This document shows positions 1 through 7,218 of a stretch of 64,000 nucleotides of DNA, piece by piece. The first letter of the stretch is position 1; every line of letters starts with the position of its first letter. The translations under genes and the position numbers were made by a program. The DNA comes from Streptomyces harbinensis (GTDB taxonomy: Bacteria > Actinomycetota > Actinomycetes > Streptomycetales > Streptomycetaceae): assembly GCF_900116145.1 (NCBI RefSeq), contig NZ_FPAB01000001.1, forward strand, positions 741,911-805,910, read 5' to 3'. The notes below the pieces were generated by a model that saw only the letters and a list, made by a program, of their open reading frames with translations, was not told the DNA's origin and searched no databases.

Positions 1-503
1 CCTGGCTGAGTGCCGGCAAGAACATCGAACTGGCGCTGCGGCTGCGCGGCGTCCCCAAGGCCGGGCGCCGCCCCGAGGCCGAGCGGCTGCTGGAGCTGGT
101 GCGGCTGAAGGGCTCGTACGGCAAGCGGGTGCACGAGCTGTCCGGCGGCATGCGGCAGCGGGTGGCGCTGGCCCGGGCGCTGGCGCAGGACAGCCGGCTG
201 CTGCTGATGGACGAGCCGTTCGCGGCACTGGACGCCATCACCCGGGACGTGCTGCACGAGGAGCTGACCCGCATCTGGTCCGAGACCGGGGTGTCGGTGC
301 TGTTCGTGACGCACAACGTGCGCGAGGCGGTGCGGCTGGCGCAGCGCGTCGTGCTGCTGTCCTCGCGGCCCGGCCGGATCGCCCGTACCTGGGAGGTGGA
401 CATCGCCCAGCCGCGCCGGATCGAGGACGCCGAGGTCTCCGCCCTGTCCCTGGACATCACCGAACAGCTGAGGGGGGAGATCCGCCGCCATGGCCAGCAC
501 TGA
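1..503 (+). CDS. Sulfonate/nitrate/taurine-type ABC transporter ATPase, 5' truncated
   Basis: The reading frame is open from the first bases of the window (codons start at base 3), so the gene begins upstream and only its C-terminal part is present. It would power uptake of an organosulfur compound through the permease that follows. Visible motifs in order are the ABC signature LSGGMRQR, the Walker B stretch LLLMDEPF with its D-loop (AALDAITR), and the switch histidine in FVTHN. The Walker A lysine lies outside the window. The stop overlaps the permease start by 14 bases, so the two are translationally coupled. The SsuB/TauB-type assignment rests on the neighbours (permease, FMN reductase, cysteine genes); nitrate or another anion cannot be excluded. 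Confidence 0.85.
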   Translation, partial: WLSAGKNIELALRLRGVPKAGRRPEAERLLELVRLKGSYGKRVHELSGGMRQRVALARALAQDSRLLLMDEPFAALDAITRDVLHEELTRIWSETGVSVLFVTHNVREAVRLAQRVVLLSSRPGRIARTWEVDIAQPRRIEDAEVSALSLDITEQLRGEIRRHGQH

Positions 504-1389
504 GACGACGGAAGGCAAACACGGCGGCGGTGATCTGGCCGGCCTGGAGGCGGGCCTGGACGCCCTGGACAGCAAGGCGGCGGACGAACGGCCGCCGCTG
601 GGCCGGCTGCTGCTGAGCAAACTGGTGCCGCCGCTGGTGGCGGTGGCGCTGGTGCTCGCGGTGTGGCAGCTCGCCTACTGGGCGGAGGTCAAGCCGGACT
701 ACATCCTGCCCAGCCCGCTGGACGTGTGGGGCGCGATCGAGAAGATGTGGCTGGACGGGGTCCTGCTCGGCTACATCTGGACCAGCGTCTCGCGCGGCAT
801 CCTCGGCTTCGCCATCGCGATCGCGGTGGGCACCCCGCTGGGGCTGCTGGTGGCCCGGGTGAAGGTGGTCCGGGCGGCGATCGGACCGATCCTGACCGGC
901 CTCCAGTCGCTGCCGTCCATCGCGTGGGTGCCGGCGGCGCTGATCTGGTTCGGGCTCACCGACACCGCGATCTTCGCGGTGGTGCTGCTGGGCGCGGTGC
1001 CCTCGATCGCCAACGGTATCGTGGCCGGCGTGGACCAGATCCCGCCGCTGTATCTGCGGGCGGGCCGGACGCTGGGCGCCCGCGGGCTGACGGCGGTGCG
1101 GCACATCCTGCTGCCGGCCGCGCTCCCCGGCTATCTGGCGGGCCTCAAGCAGGGCTGGGCGTTCTCCTGGCGCTCCCTGATGGCGGCGGAACTGATCGTC
1201 ACCTCGGCGAAGCTGGGCACCGGACTCGGCCAGCTCATGGAAGGGTTCCGGGCGTTGCAGAACATGTCCGGGGTGCTGGCCACCATCATCCTGATCCTGC
1301 TGGTCGGGGTGGCCATCGATCTGCTGTTCTTCTCGCCGCTGGAGCGGCGGGTCCTGCGCAGCCGGGGCCTGCTGGCGAGGAACGGCTGA
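490..1389 (+). CDS. ABC transporter permease, SsuC/TauC type
   Basis: Inner-membrane subunit of the importer whose ATPase precedes it (299 aa). A polar N-terminal tail of about 45 residues is followed by a first membrane segment (PPLVAVALVLAVWQLAYW) and several more across a BPD_transp_1 domain. The ATPase-contact EAA-like loop is visible around TLGARGLTAVRHILLPAALP, and the protein ends with a short basic tail. Length and topology fit SsuC/TauC. The ATG at 490 lies inside the ATPase gene. The next gene starts across this stop, giving a three-gene operon. No substrate-binding protein is seen here; it probably lies upstream of the window. Substrate is inferred from context. Confidence 0.85.
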   Translation: MASTETTEGKHGGGDLAGLEAGLDALDSKAADERPPLGRLLLSKLVPPLVAVALVLAVWQLAYWAEVKPDYILPSPLDVWGAIEKMWLDGVLLGYIWTSVSRGILGFAIAIAVGTPLGLLVARVKVVRAAIGPILTGLQSLPSIAWVPAALIWFGLTDTAIFAVVLLGAVPSIANGIVAGVDQIPPLYLRAGRTLGARGLTAVRHILLPAALPGYLAGLKQGWAFSWRSLMAAELIVTSAKLGTGLGQLMEGFRALQNMSGVLATIILILLVGVAIDLLFFSPLERRVLRSRGLLARNG

Positions 1390-2201
1390 CCGGGGCCGCC
1401 CCACTGCTGCTGATCGCCCACGGCAGCCGGGACCCGGGGCACGCGGCGACCGTGCACGCGCTGGCGGCGCGGGTGCGGTCGCTGCGGCCGGGGCTGCGGG
1501 TGACGGTGGGCTTCCTGGAGTTCGACCGTCCCTCGGTACCGGGGGCGCTGGCCGGGCTGCATGCGGCGGGGGTACGGGAGGCGGTGGCGGTGCCGCTGCT
1601 GCTGACCCGGGCCTACCACGCGAAGACCGACATCCCGGCCGTCCTGGCGGAGTGTCTGCCGCGGCTGCCGGGGCTGCGGGTGCGGCGGGCGGGGGTGCTG
1701 GGCCTGGACCCGCTGCTGCTCGGCGCGCTGGAGCGGCGGCTGGCGCAGGCCGTGCGGCCGGGGGCGGCGGGCGAGCGGGCCCGGGTCCCGCTCGGTGGCC
1801 CCGCTGCCGCCGCCCGCACCGGCATCGTGCTGGCCGCCGCCGGCTCCTCCGATCCGGCGGCCCGCACCGCCGTCGGGGCCGTCGCGCGGAGCTGGCGGGA
1901 GCGCGCCGGCTGGGCAGCGGTGCGGCCCGCGTTCGCCTCGGCCGCACAGCCGGGGACGGCCGATGCCGTCCGCGCGCTGCGCGCGGACGGCATCGGGCGG
2001 GTGCTGGTCGCCCCGCTGGTGATCGCGCCGGGCCGCCTTCCGGGGCGGATCGCGGCGGCGGCCCGGGAGGCCGGCGCCGACGCGCTGGCGCCCGTACTGG
2101 GCGCCGCCCCGGAGCTGGCCGCCCTGCTGCTGCGCCGCCACGACGAGGCGGCGGCGGCGAGCGGCGCGGCGGATCACACCGTGGCGGGCACGTACTTGTA
2201 G
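1386..2201 (+). CDS. CbiX/sirohydrochlorin chelatase-family protein, probable CTG start
   Basis: About 271 aa with two CbiX-like halves: the first opens with LLLIAHGSRDPGH near residue 7, the second with a related IVLAAAGSSDP near residue 145. The family inserts Fe, Co or Ni into tetrapyrroles; in Streptomyces such a gene often sits with sulfate/sulfonate genes and would supply siroheme for sulfite reductase. The first motif starts only a few codons after the permease stop, and no ATG, GTG or TTG lies close by in frame. The CTG at 1386 overlaps the permease stop as CTGA, the same geometry as the usual ATGA coupling, so I take it as the start. The 3' end overlaps the convergent regulator by 28 bases. 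Confidence 0.75.
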   Translation: MTGAAPLLLIAHGSRDPGHAATVHALAARVRSLRPGLRVTVGFLEFDRPSVPGALAGLHAAGVREAVAVPLLLTRAYHAKTDIPAVLAECLPRLPGLRVRRAGVLGLDPLLLGALERRLAQAVRPGAAGERARVPLGGPAAAARTGIVLAAAGSSDPAARTAVGAVARSWRERAGWAAVRPAFASAAQPGTADAVRALRADGIGRVLVAPLVIAPGRLPGRIAAAAREAGADALAPVLGAAPELAALLLRRHDEAAAASGAADHTVAGTYL

Positions 2202-2644
2202 CCGACCCGGCGCACCGTCACGATCCGCTCCCGGTAGGCCGCCCCGAGCTTGCGGCGCACCCGCGCGACGTGCACGTCCACCGTCCGCTGGTCGCCGACC
2301 GGGCCGTACCCCCAGATCGTCGTCACCAGCTGCTCGCGGCTGTAGACGCGGTGCGGGTGGCGCACCAGGTGGGCCAGCAGCTCGAATTCGAGGTAGGTGA
2401 GTTCCAGCAGCGCCCCGTCCACCCGGGCGGTGCGCTCCTCCTCGTCGATGGTGATGCCCCGTCCGCTCGCCGCCCGTTCGGTGGGGACGGCGGCGGTCGG
2501 TACGGTGATCAGCTCGTTCAGCCGGGTGCCCGCGGGGGCGAGGACCAGGTAGCCGACCAGGGGTACGGAGCTGTCCACGCCTTCGGGGACAACGGTGATC
2601 GTCATGTCGGACAGGTCTGACAGGGGTGTGGTCAGCTGCGGCAT
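2174..2644 (-). CDS. Winged-helix (OmpR-type) DNA-binding regulator without receiver domain
   Basis: 156 aa from the ATG at 2644, which has a strong ribosome site (GAAGGAG, 6-base spacer). An upstream in-frame ATG at 2692 with a weaker GAAAGG would add 16 residues. The C-terminal half is a Trans_reg_C winged helix: a TYLEFELLAHLVRHP helix, then SREQLVTTIWGY, then the recognition helix and wing in RTVDVHVARVRRKLG and TVRRVGYKYVP. No receiver domain precedes it, so its input is not phosphorylation by a partner kinase in the usual way. Position between the sulfonate genes and the FMN reductase suggests a role in sulfur control (inference). DNA-binding fold sure, target unknown. Confidence 0.8.
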   Translation of the reverse strand: MPQLTTPLSDLSDMTITVVPEGVDSSVPLVGYLVLAPAGTRLNELITVPTAAVPTERAASGRGITIDEEERTARVDGALLELTYLEFELLAHLVRHPHRVYSREQLVTTIWGYGPVGDQRTVDVHVARVRRKLGAAYRERIVTVRRVGYKYVPATV

Positions 2645-2723
2645 GATCGGCTCCTTCACGGATATGGGACGGTCGAAGCCTGGGGCGGTCATGCGGTGGG
2701 TGCCTTTCGGAAGGTCACTGATG

Positions 2724-3287
2724 TCACTGCGGCGAGAGCGCCGGACCGGCGGCGGTGGACGCGGGGAGCGCTTCGATGAAGGCGTCGATCGCGTCGAACA
2801 GCCGCAGTTCGGCCTCGGGACGGATCTGCGCGGATCCGTCCGGGCGGCGGGCGATGTCGTCCTCCAGCTGGTAACAGCCGCCGACCACGTGCCGGGCGCG
2901 CAGGGCGGTGAGCACCGGGCGCAGCGCGTAGTCGATGGCCAGGACATGCGCGTAGCTGTCCCCGGTGGCCAGCGGCAGCACCGTCTTGCCGGCCAGTCCC
3001 GACTGCGGCAGCAGATCGAGAAAGGTCTTGAGCAGGCCGGTGTAGGCCGACTTGTACACGGGGGTGGCGACGATCAGCCCGTCCGCGACGGCGACATCCT
3101 CCAGCGCGCGCCGCAGCACGGCGCCCGGCCGGCGGATGCCCAGCAGTTCCTCGGCCGGCAGTTCCCGCACCACCAGGTGTCCCGCGTCGAATCCGGTGAG
3201 CGAGAGCCGGTCGATGGCGTGCTGCACCAGTGCGGCGGTGCGCGATTCCCCGGCCGGGCTGGCCGATACCGCGAGAATGTGCGTCAT
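2724..3287 (-). CDS. ssuE: NADPH-dependent FMN reductase, SsuE/MsuE-like
   Basis: 187 aa flavodoxin-fold protein. The N-terminal MTHILAVSASPAGESRT gives the FMN phosphate-binding loop, and ATPVYKSAYTGLLKTFLD (about residues 95-112) is the conserved flavin-binding region of the SsuE/MsuE group. Such enzymes supply reduced FMN to alkanesulfonate monooxygenases, which fits the adjacent sulfonate-type importer; no monooxygenase gene is in view. ATG at 3287 with GGAG six bases upstream. It lies 79 bases upstream of the winged-helix gene on the same strand. A cysteine-containing leader peptide lies 204 bases upstream on the same strand; nothing else was recognised in that stretch. General NADPH-FMN reductase is the fallback name. 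Confidence 0.8.
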   Translation of the reverse strand: MTHILAVSASPAGESRTAALVQHAIDRLSLTGFDAGHLVVRELPAEELLGIRRPGAVLRRALEDVAVADGLIVATPVYKSAYTGLLKTFLDLLPQSGLAGKTVLPLATGDSYAHVLAIDYALRPVLTALRARHVVGGCYQLEDDIARRPDGSAQIRPEAELRLFDAIDAFIEALPASTAAGPALSPQ

Positions 3288-3491
3288 GAATCACTCCGGG
3301 AGCATCGGAAACCGGAAATGGACCGGGAATTGGGTGGAGCACGGCAGGGCAGGGCGACACGGTGGCGCGATTTCCGATGCGAGCCGCGGAAATGACGGGT
3401 TACCGCCCGTCGGCGGGTGATGATTCAACGACGCGGCTGGTGCCGGGGATTCACGGCCGCTGCGGGCCCGAGGAGGTCAGCTGTGCTGTGT

Positions 3492-3554
3492 TCAGCGGCC
3501 GTTGGCACAGATAGCGCTGGCCTGCCGTCGCAGATCGACGTGCAGGCGCGTCAC
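3492..3554 (-). CDS. Cysteine-containing leader peptide upstream of ssuE
   Basis: A 20-codon ORF with GTG start. Its product begins MTRLHVDLRRQ and has one cysteine near the end in SAIC. The pattern R-x-H-V-D-L-x-R-x-x-S-A-x-C is that of the actinobacterial putative leader peptides found ahead of sulfur genes. It probably senses cysteinyl-tRNA or cysteine supply by ribosome stalling and controls the downstream ssuE-like unit (inference). No clear Shine-Dalgarno sequence. The matching peptide on the opposite strand at 3743 strongly supports both. Confidence 0.7.
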   Translation of the reverse strand: MTRLHVDLRRQASAICANGR

Positions 3555-3570
3555 GAGAACGTCAGCTTGA

Positions 3571-3585
3571 CTCACAGTAGGTGAG
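3571..3585. promoter_or_regulatory. Inverted repeat CTCAC-N5-GTGAG upstream of the minus-strand leader
   Basis: Perfect 5-bp half-sites around AGTAG, 17 bases upstream of the leader GTG at 3554. It sits where a promoter or operator for the ssuE side is expected, between the two divergent leader peptides. It may bind the winged-helix regulator or a global sulfur regulator; this is inference. Confidence 0.4.
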
Positions 3586-3705
3586 CTTGCCAGCAACCGC
3601 TCCCCGGCGTCAAGGTATTGCCGCCCCGTCTCAATTACTGGAACGCCGGCAATGCGGCAGGGACCGTATTTCGCCGGATGACCGTCGTGAAAACACGGAT
3701 GCCGC

Positions 3706-3735
3706 TTGACCGGGGCACGGACCGGCTGTCAATGT
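3706..3735 (+). promoter_or_regulatory. Candidate promoter of the cysteine dioxygenase transcript
   Basis: TTGACC at 3706-3711 and CAATGT at 3730-3735, 18 bases apart. The leader ATG follows at 3743, so the leader would be translated from the very 5' end of the RNA, with almost no untranslated region. Confidence 0.5.
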
Positions 3736-3742
3736 GGCCCGC

Positions 3743-3829
3743 ATGTCGACCGGTAAGCGCTTCTTCTCCAGGCAGCACGTGGACTTCGTCCGCGTGGCCA
3801 GCGCGCTGTGTCGCCGCGGCCGTCCCTGA
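3743..3829 (+). CDS. Cysteine-containing leader peptide upstream of cysteine dioxygenase
   Basis: A 28-aa ORF, too short for ordinary gene calling. The core reads RQHVDFVRVASALCRR, matching the R-x-H-V-D-x-x-R-V-x-S-A-x-C-R-R pattern of Streptomyces putative leader peptides that precede cysteine and sulfur genes. The single Cys sits 6 residues from the end. It lies 81 bases upstream of the cysteine dioxygenase start on the same strand and directly after a promoter-like pair. Likely role: couples translation at the Cys codon to expression of the catabolic genes behind it (inference from family and position). Confidence 0.75.
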   Translation: MSTGKRFFSRQHVDFVRVASALCRRGRP

Positions 3830-3910
3830 CGGTCGCGCCCGGTGTCAGCCGTGGGCGCGGCGTCCCGCCTTCCCGCCCACCGCATCCGGCACCGCAGAAG
3901 AGGTCACCTC

Positions 3911-4393
3911 ATGTCCGCTTTCTCCGCTCCGCCCCGTTCGCCCGCCGGCCCGGGAGCGCCGTACACCCCGGCCCGGCTGGCCGAAACCGTGCGCAGGATC
4001 GCCGCCCGTCCCGCCTCCTGGCGGCCGCTCGCCCGGTTCACCTCGCCCGAGCGCTGGTACCACCGGCTGCACCGGGCCGAGGGGTACGAGGTGTGGCTGC
4101 TGACCTGGCTGCCGGGACAGGGCACCGAGATCCACGACCACGGCGGCTCCGCCGGGGCGTTCACGGTCGTGGAGGGCACGCTGACCGAGGAGACGTTCCC
4201 GGGGGCGCGGCGACTCCCGGTGGGCGGACTGCGGTCGTTCGGGCCGCGCCACATCCACCGGGTCAGCAACCGGGGTACAGAACCGGCGGTCAGCGTGCAC
4301 GCGTACGGCCCCGCGCTGACCTCGCAGACCTACTACCGGCTCGGCGCGGACGGCGCGCTGCGGCCGGACCGCACCGAGACGATTGACGACTGA
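3911..4393 (+). CDS. Cysteine dioxygenase, type I (cupin)
   Basis: 160 aa. Oxidises L-cysteine to cysteine sulfinate with non-heme iron. The cupin core is plain: iron ligands in TEIHDHGGSAGAF, then VVEGTLTEE, then the third histidine in the HIHRVSN motif. Length fits bacterial CDO. The ATG at 3911 is preferred (GAAGAGG upstream); an in-frame ATG at 3842 would add 23 low-quality residues. The rhodanese starts 4 bases after this stop, so the pair is an operon for cysteine sulfur disposal. Being behind a Cys-codon leader is notable for a degradative gene. Thiol dioxygenases acting on other thiols, such as 3-mercaptopropionate, are the alternative. Confidence 0.85.
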   Translation: MSAFSAPPRSPAGPGAPYTPARLAETVRRIAARPASWRPLARFTSPERWYHRLHRAEGYEVWLLTWLPGQGTEIHDHGGSAGAFTVVEGTLTEETFPGARRLPVGGLRSFGPRHIHRVSNRGTEPAVSVHAYGPALTSQTYYRLGADGALRPDRTETIDD

Positions 4394-4397
4394 CTCC

Positions 4398-4865
4398 ATG
4401 ACGACGATCGACACCCATCTGGCGGCCGTCCGCGCGGGCCTGGACCGGCTCGGCCCGCACCAGGCGCAGGCGGCCCGGGAGCGCGGGGCGGTGCTGGTGG
4501 ACACCCGGCCCGCCTTCCAGCGGGACGCGGACGGCACCATCCCGGGAGCGCTCGTGATCGAGCGCAACCATCTGGAGTGGCGCTGCGATCCGGCCTCCGG
4601 CGCCTCGGTGCCGGAGGCCACCGACCGCGACGTGCACTGGATCGTGGTGTGCGACGAGGGGTACGCCTCGTCGCTGGCCGCCGCCTCGCTGCGGGCGCTG
4701 GGGCTGCACCGGGCCACCGACCTGATCGGCGGCTTCCAGGCGTGGCGGCGGGCTGGGCTGCCCGTGGAGGTCTCAGACCCGACCGGCGATTCCCCCCTAC
4801 GCGGCGACACGCAGCTCAACCACCGGCCGGGTCCCTCTCCCACCCCGGCGGGTCCGCCATCGTAA
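4398..4865 (+). CDS. Rhodanese-like sulfurtransferase
   Basis: 155 aa single rhodanese domain. N-terminal ARERGAVLVDTRP is the usual CH2-A region, GTIPGALVIERNHLEWR follows, and the active cysteine is in VVCDEGYASSLAAASL near residue 86, giving the loop CDEGYAS. The C-terminal helix GGFQAWRRAGLPV closes the fold, followed by about 30 disordered residues. It would carry persulfide sulfur, consistent with its place behind cysteine dioxygenase. ATG at 4398 chosen; an upstream TTG at 4383 overlapping the previous stop is possible. Confidence 0.85.
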   Translation: MTTIDTHLAAVRAGLDRLGPHQAQAARERGAVLVDTRPAFQRDADGTIPGALVIERNHLEWRCDPASGASVPEATDRDVHWIVVCDEGYASSLAAASLRALGLHRATDLIGGFQAWRRAGLPVEVSDPTGDSPLRGDTQLNHRPGPSPTPAGPPS

Positions 4866-4929
4866 ATGGTATGGACCGATCACCGCCAGTGGGCGGTCCG
4901 ATACGCACCGGCTCATGCAGGATGAGGGC

Positions 4930-5331
4930 ATGTCAGGTGAGCCCGAGCGACTGCCGTTCTTCGTCTACGGAACCCTGCGCGCCGGGCAGCGCCACCACAC
5001 GTGGGCGCTGCGCGGGCGCACCGACCGCGAGGAGCCGGCCGTCCTGCCGGGCGCGCTGCTGTACGAGGGGCCCGGCTACCCGTACGCGGTCGCGGTGCCG
5101 GACCCCGCACAGCACGTCCACGGCGAACTGATGCACCTCGCGGCGGCCCGCTTCCCGGCCGTCCTGGCCACCCTGGACCGGCTGGAGGGCCCGGACTACG
5201 ACCGGCTGACGGTCCGGCTGCTCGACGGCGCCCGCGCCTGGACGTATCTGGCCGCCGAACCCCTGGCGACCCGGCTGCGCACCACCGGCACCCCGGTCCC
5301 GGGCGGCGACTGGCTCGCCCGGGGCGGCTGA
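4930..5331 (+). CDS. Gamma-glutamylcyclotransferase / AIG2-like protein
   Basis: 133 aa with the family signature FVYGTLRAGQRHH at the N-terminus (substrate loop YGTLR-x-G) and the second half motif LDRLEGPDYDRL. Members release 5-oxoproline from gamma-glutamyl amines or amino acids, or are non-enzymatic fold relatives. The start at 4930 has AGGA seven bases upstream; an in-frame ATG at 4915 would add five residues. It is preceded by a short gap with no recognised signal and followed by the MFS gene after 68 bases. Function beyond the fold is uncertain. Confidence 0.75.
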   Translation: MSGEPERLPFFVYGTLRAGQRHHTWALRGRTDREEPAVLPGALLYEGPGYPYAVAVPDPAQHVHGELMHLAAARFPAVLATLDRLEGPDYDRLTVRLLDGARAWTYLAAEPLATRLRTTGTPVPGGDWLARGG

Positions 5332-5399
5332 GCCGGTACGACGGGGAGGCGCACGCCCGGCCGGCAACCGGTCGCCGAGCCGCGGTCGTCCCCGTTTCC

Positions 5400-6653
5400 A
5401 TGGCATGGGGAATCGATCTGCGTCCGCTGCGCATACCGGCGTTCCGCCGGCTGTGGCTGTCGAGCGCGGGCACCGCGTTCGGCGCGAGCTTCACCGCCGT
5501 GGGCATTCCGCTGCAGATCTACGAACTCACCGGTTCGTCCGCCTACGTCGGCCTGTCCGCGCTGGCCGCGCTCGGCCCGCTGACGATGGCCGCGCTGTGG
5601 GGCGGCGCGCTGGCGGACGCCGTTGACCGGCGGCGGCTGCTGCTGGTCACGGGCGGCGCCATGGCGGCCGTGGGGGCGGCGCTGTGGCTGACGGCGGGCG
5701 CGGCCTCCCCGGCCTCGCTGTTCGTCCTGCTCGGTCTGCTCCAGGGCTGTTACGGCGCCAACCACACCGCGCGCGGCTCGACCGTACCGCGGCTGGTCCC
5801 CGGGCCACTGCTGCCGGCGGCCAACGCGCTGGACAGCACGGTGCGCTGGCTCGGCCCCGTCCTCGGGCCGCTGCTCGCCGGGGCGCTGCTGTCCGTGGCC
5901 TCGGTGACAGCGCTGTACGCGGTGAACACCCTGATGCTCACCCTGGTACTGATCCCGGTGTGGCGGCTGCCGCCGCTGCCCGGCACCGGACGGCGGCGGG
6001 CCCGGCTGCGGGAAGCCGGCGCGGGGCTGCGGTATCTGCTGGGGCGCCGGCTGCTGTGGGCGGTGGCGGTGGCCGACCTGGTGGCGATGGTGTTCGGCAA
6101 CCCGGTGGCGCTGTTCCCCGAACTGTCCCAGCGCACTTTCGGCGACCCGCCGGGCGGCGGCTTCGCGCTCGGGCTCCTGACGGCGGCGATGGCGCTGGGC
6201 GCGGTACTGGCCGGGTTCGTCTCCGGCCTGTTCACCCGGCTGGTACGGCACGGGCGGGTCATCACGCTGGCCGTCTGCGGCTGGGGGCTCGCCGTCGCCG
6301 CCTTCGGGCTCACCCGCCGGCTGTGGCCGGCCGCACTGCTGCTGGTGCTGGGCGGGGCGGCGCTGATGGTGCTGAGCGTGTTCCGCAGCACGCTGATCCA
6401 GCAATGCACCCCGGACGCGCTGCGCGGCCGGCTCCAGGGCGTGATGACCGTGGTGTCGGCCGGCGGGCCGTGGCTGGGGCAGCTGGCCCACGGCACGGCG
6501 GGCGCCGCCCTCGGCACCACCTGGGCGATCACCGGCGGCGGACTGCTGACGGTGGCGGCCGTGCTGGTGCTGGCGGCGCTGGTCCCGGAGCTGACCCGCT
6601 ACCGCGCCGGGGTCACTCCGGCTCCTCCCCCGCCAGCTCCCGCAGCTTCGTGA
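5400..6653 (+). CDS. MFS transporter, probable drug or siderophore exporter
   Basis: 417 aa, about 12 membrane segments. N-terminal IPAFRRLWLSSAGTAFGASF is typical of the MFS_3 (enterobactin-exporter-like) group, with the loop 2-3 motif GGALADAVDRRRLLLVTGG near residues 62-80. Halves are separated by a basic loop (GTGRRRARLREAG). ATG at 5400 is the only plausible start; no ribosome site is visible upstream, so translation may depend on the preceding gene. The 3' end runs 41 bases into the convergent DUF1697 gene. Substrate unknown. Confidence 0.8.
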   Translation: MAWGIDLRPLRIPAFRRLWLSSAGTAFGASFTAVGIPLQIYELTGSSAYVGLSALAALGPLTMAALWGGALADAVDRRRLLLVTGGAMAAVGAALWLTAGAASPASLFVLLGLLQGCYGANHTARGSTVPRLVPGPLLPAANALDSTVRWLGPVLGPLLAGALLSVASVTALYAVNTLMLTLVLIPVWRLPPLPGTGRRRARLREAGAGLRYLLGRRLLWAVAVADLVAMVFGNPVALFPELSQRTFGDPPGGGFALGLLTAAMALGAVLAGFVSGLFTRLVRHGRVITLAVCGWGLAVAAFGLTRRLWPAALLLVLGGAALMVLSVFRSTLIQQCTPDALRGRLQGVMTVVSAGGPWLGQLAHGTAGAALGTTWAITGGGLLTVAAVLVLAALVPELTRYRAGVTPAPPPPAPAAS

Positions 6654-7209
6654 CAGTGCGCCAGTTCCGTGCGGTGGCCAGGTGGCCCCGCAGAGCACCG
6701 GTCAGGGCGTCCGCGAGTCTGCTGCGGCCCATGCCGTCCGGGAAGTACGCGAAGACCTCCCGCTCGCCGGCCTTGAAGGTGCCCGGCGCGTAGCGATCGG
6801 CGTCGAGGCGGGCGAGCGCGGCCCGGTCGGGCGCGCCGTCGAGGAAGAACACGAGCAGTTTCGCCGGGTCGAGCGCGGCCGTGTCGTACGGGCAGCGGGC
6901 GGCGACGGCGCGCAGCTCGGCGGCGGCGAGCACCAGGGTGTCCACCGGGAAACCGAACCTGCTCTCCAGCGCCGCCGCCAGCTCCCGGGCCAGGGCGGCC
7001 GGATCGCTGCCGCGCGGCGCGCCGAAGACCGCGTTGCCGCTCTGGAGGTGGGTCACCGGCGCCCGGTGGCCCAGCCCGGCCAGCACTTCCCGCAGGTCGG
7101 CCATCGGCACTCTGCGGTGTCCGCCGACGTTGATGCCGCGCAGCAGCGCCACGTACCGCGCGGTGCGCTCGCCGCTCTCCGCGGTGGGTCCCTCGGTGCC
7201 GTCCGTCAT
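6613..7209 (-). CDS. DUF1697 family protein
   Basis: 198 aa. The family hallmark is the N-terminal ARYVALLRGINVGGHRRVPM followed by LREVLAGLGHRAPVTHLQSGN, both present near residues 17-58. DUF1697 proteins have a ferredoxin-like fold and no firm biochemical role. ATG at 7209. Its 3' end overlaps the 3' end of the MFS gene, so read-through from either gene would be antisense to the other. Confidence 0.85.
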   Translation of the reverse strand: MTDGTEGPTAESGERTARYVALLRGINVGGHRRVPMADLREVLAGLGHRAPVTHLQSGNAVFGAPRGSDPAALARELAAALESRFGFPVDTLVLAAAELRAVAARCPYDTAALDPAKLLVFFLDGAPDRAALARLDADRYAPGTFKAGEREVFAYFPDGMGRSRLADALTGALRGHLATARNWRTVTKLRELAGEEPE

Positions 7210-7218
7210 GCCGCCAGC

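Noticed and set aside
3618..4103. 161-codon ORF over the cysteine dioxygenase leader region
   Set aside because: Overlaps the leader and cysteine dioxygenase in another frame with an Arg/Pro/Ser-rich translation typical of shadow frames.
4866..4929. Possible operator near TGGTATGGACC before the cyclotransferase gene
   Set aside because: No convincing dyad or direct repeat could be established.
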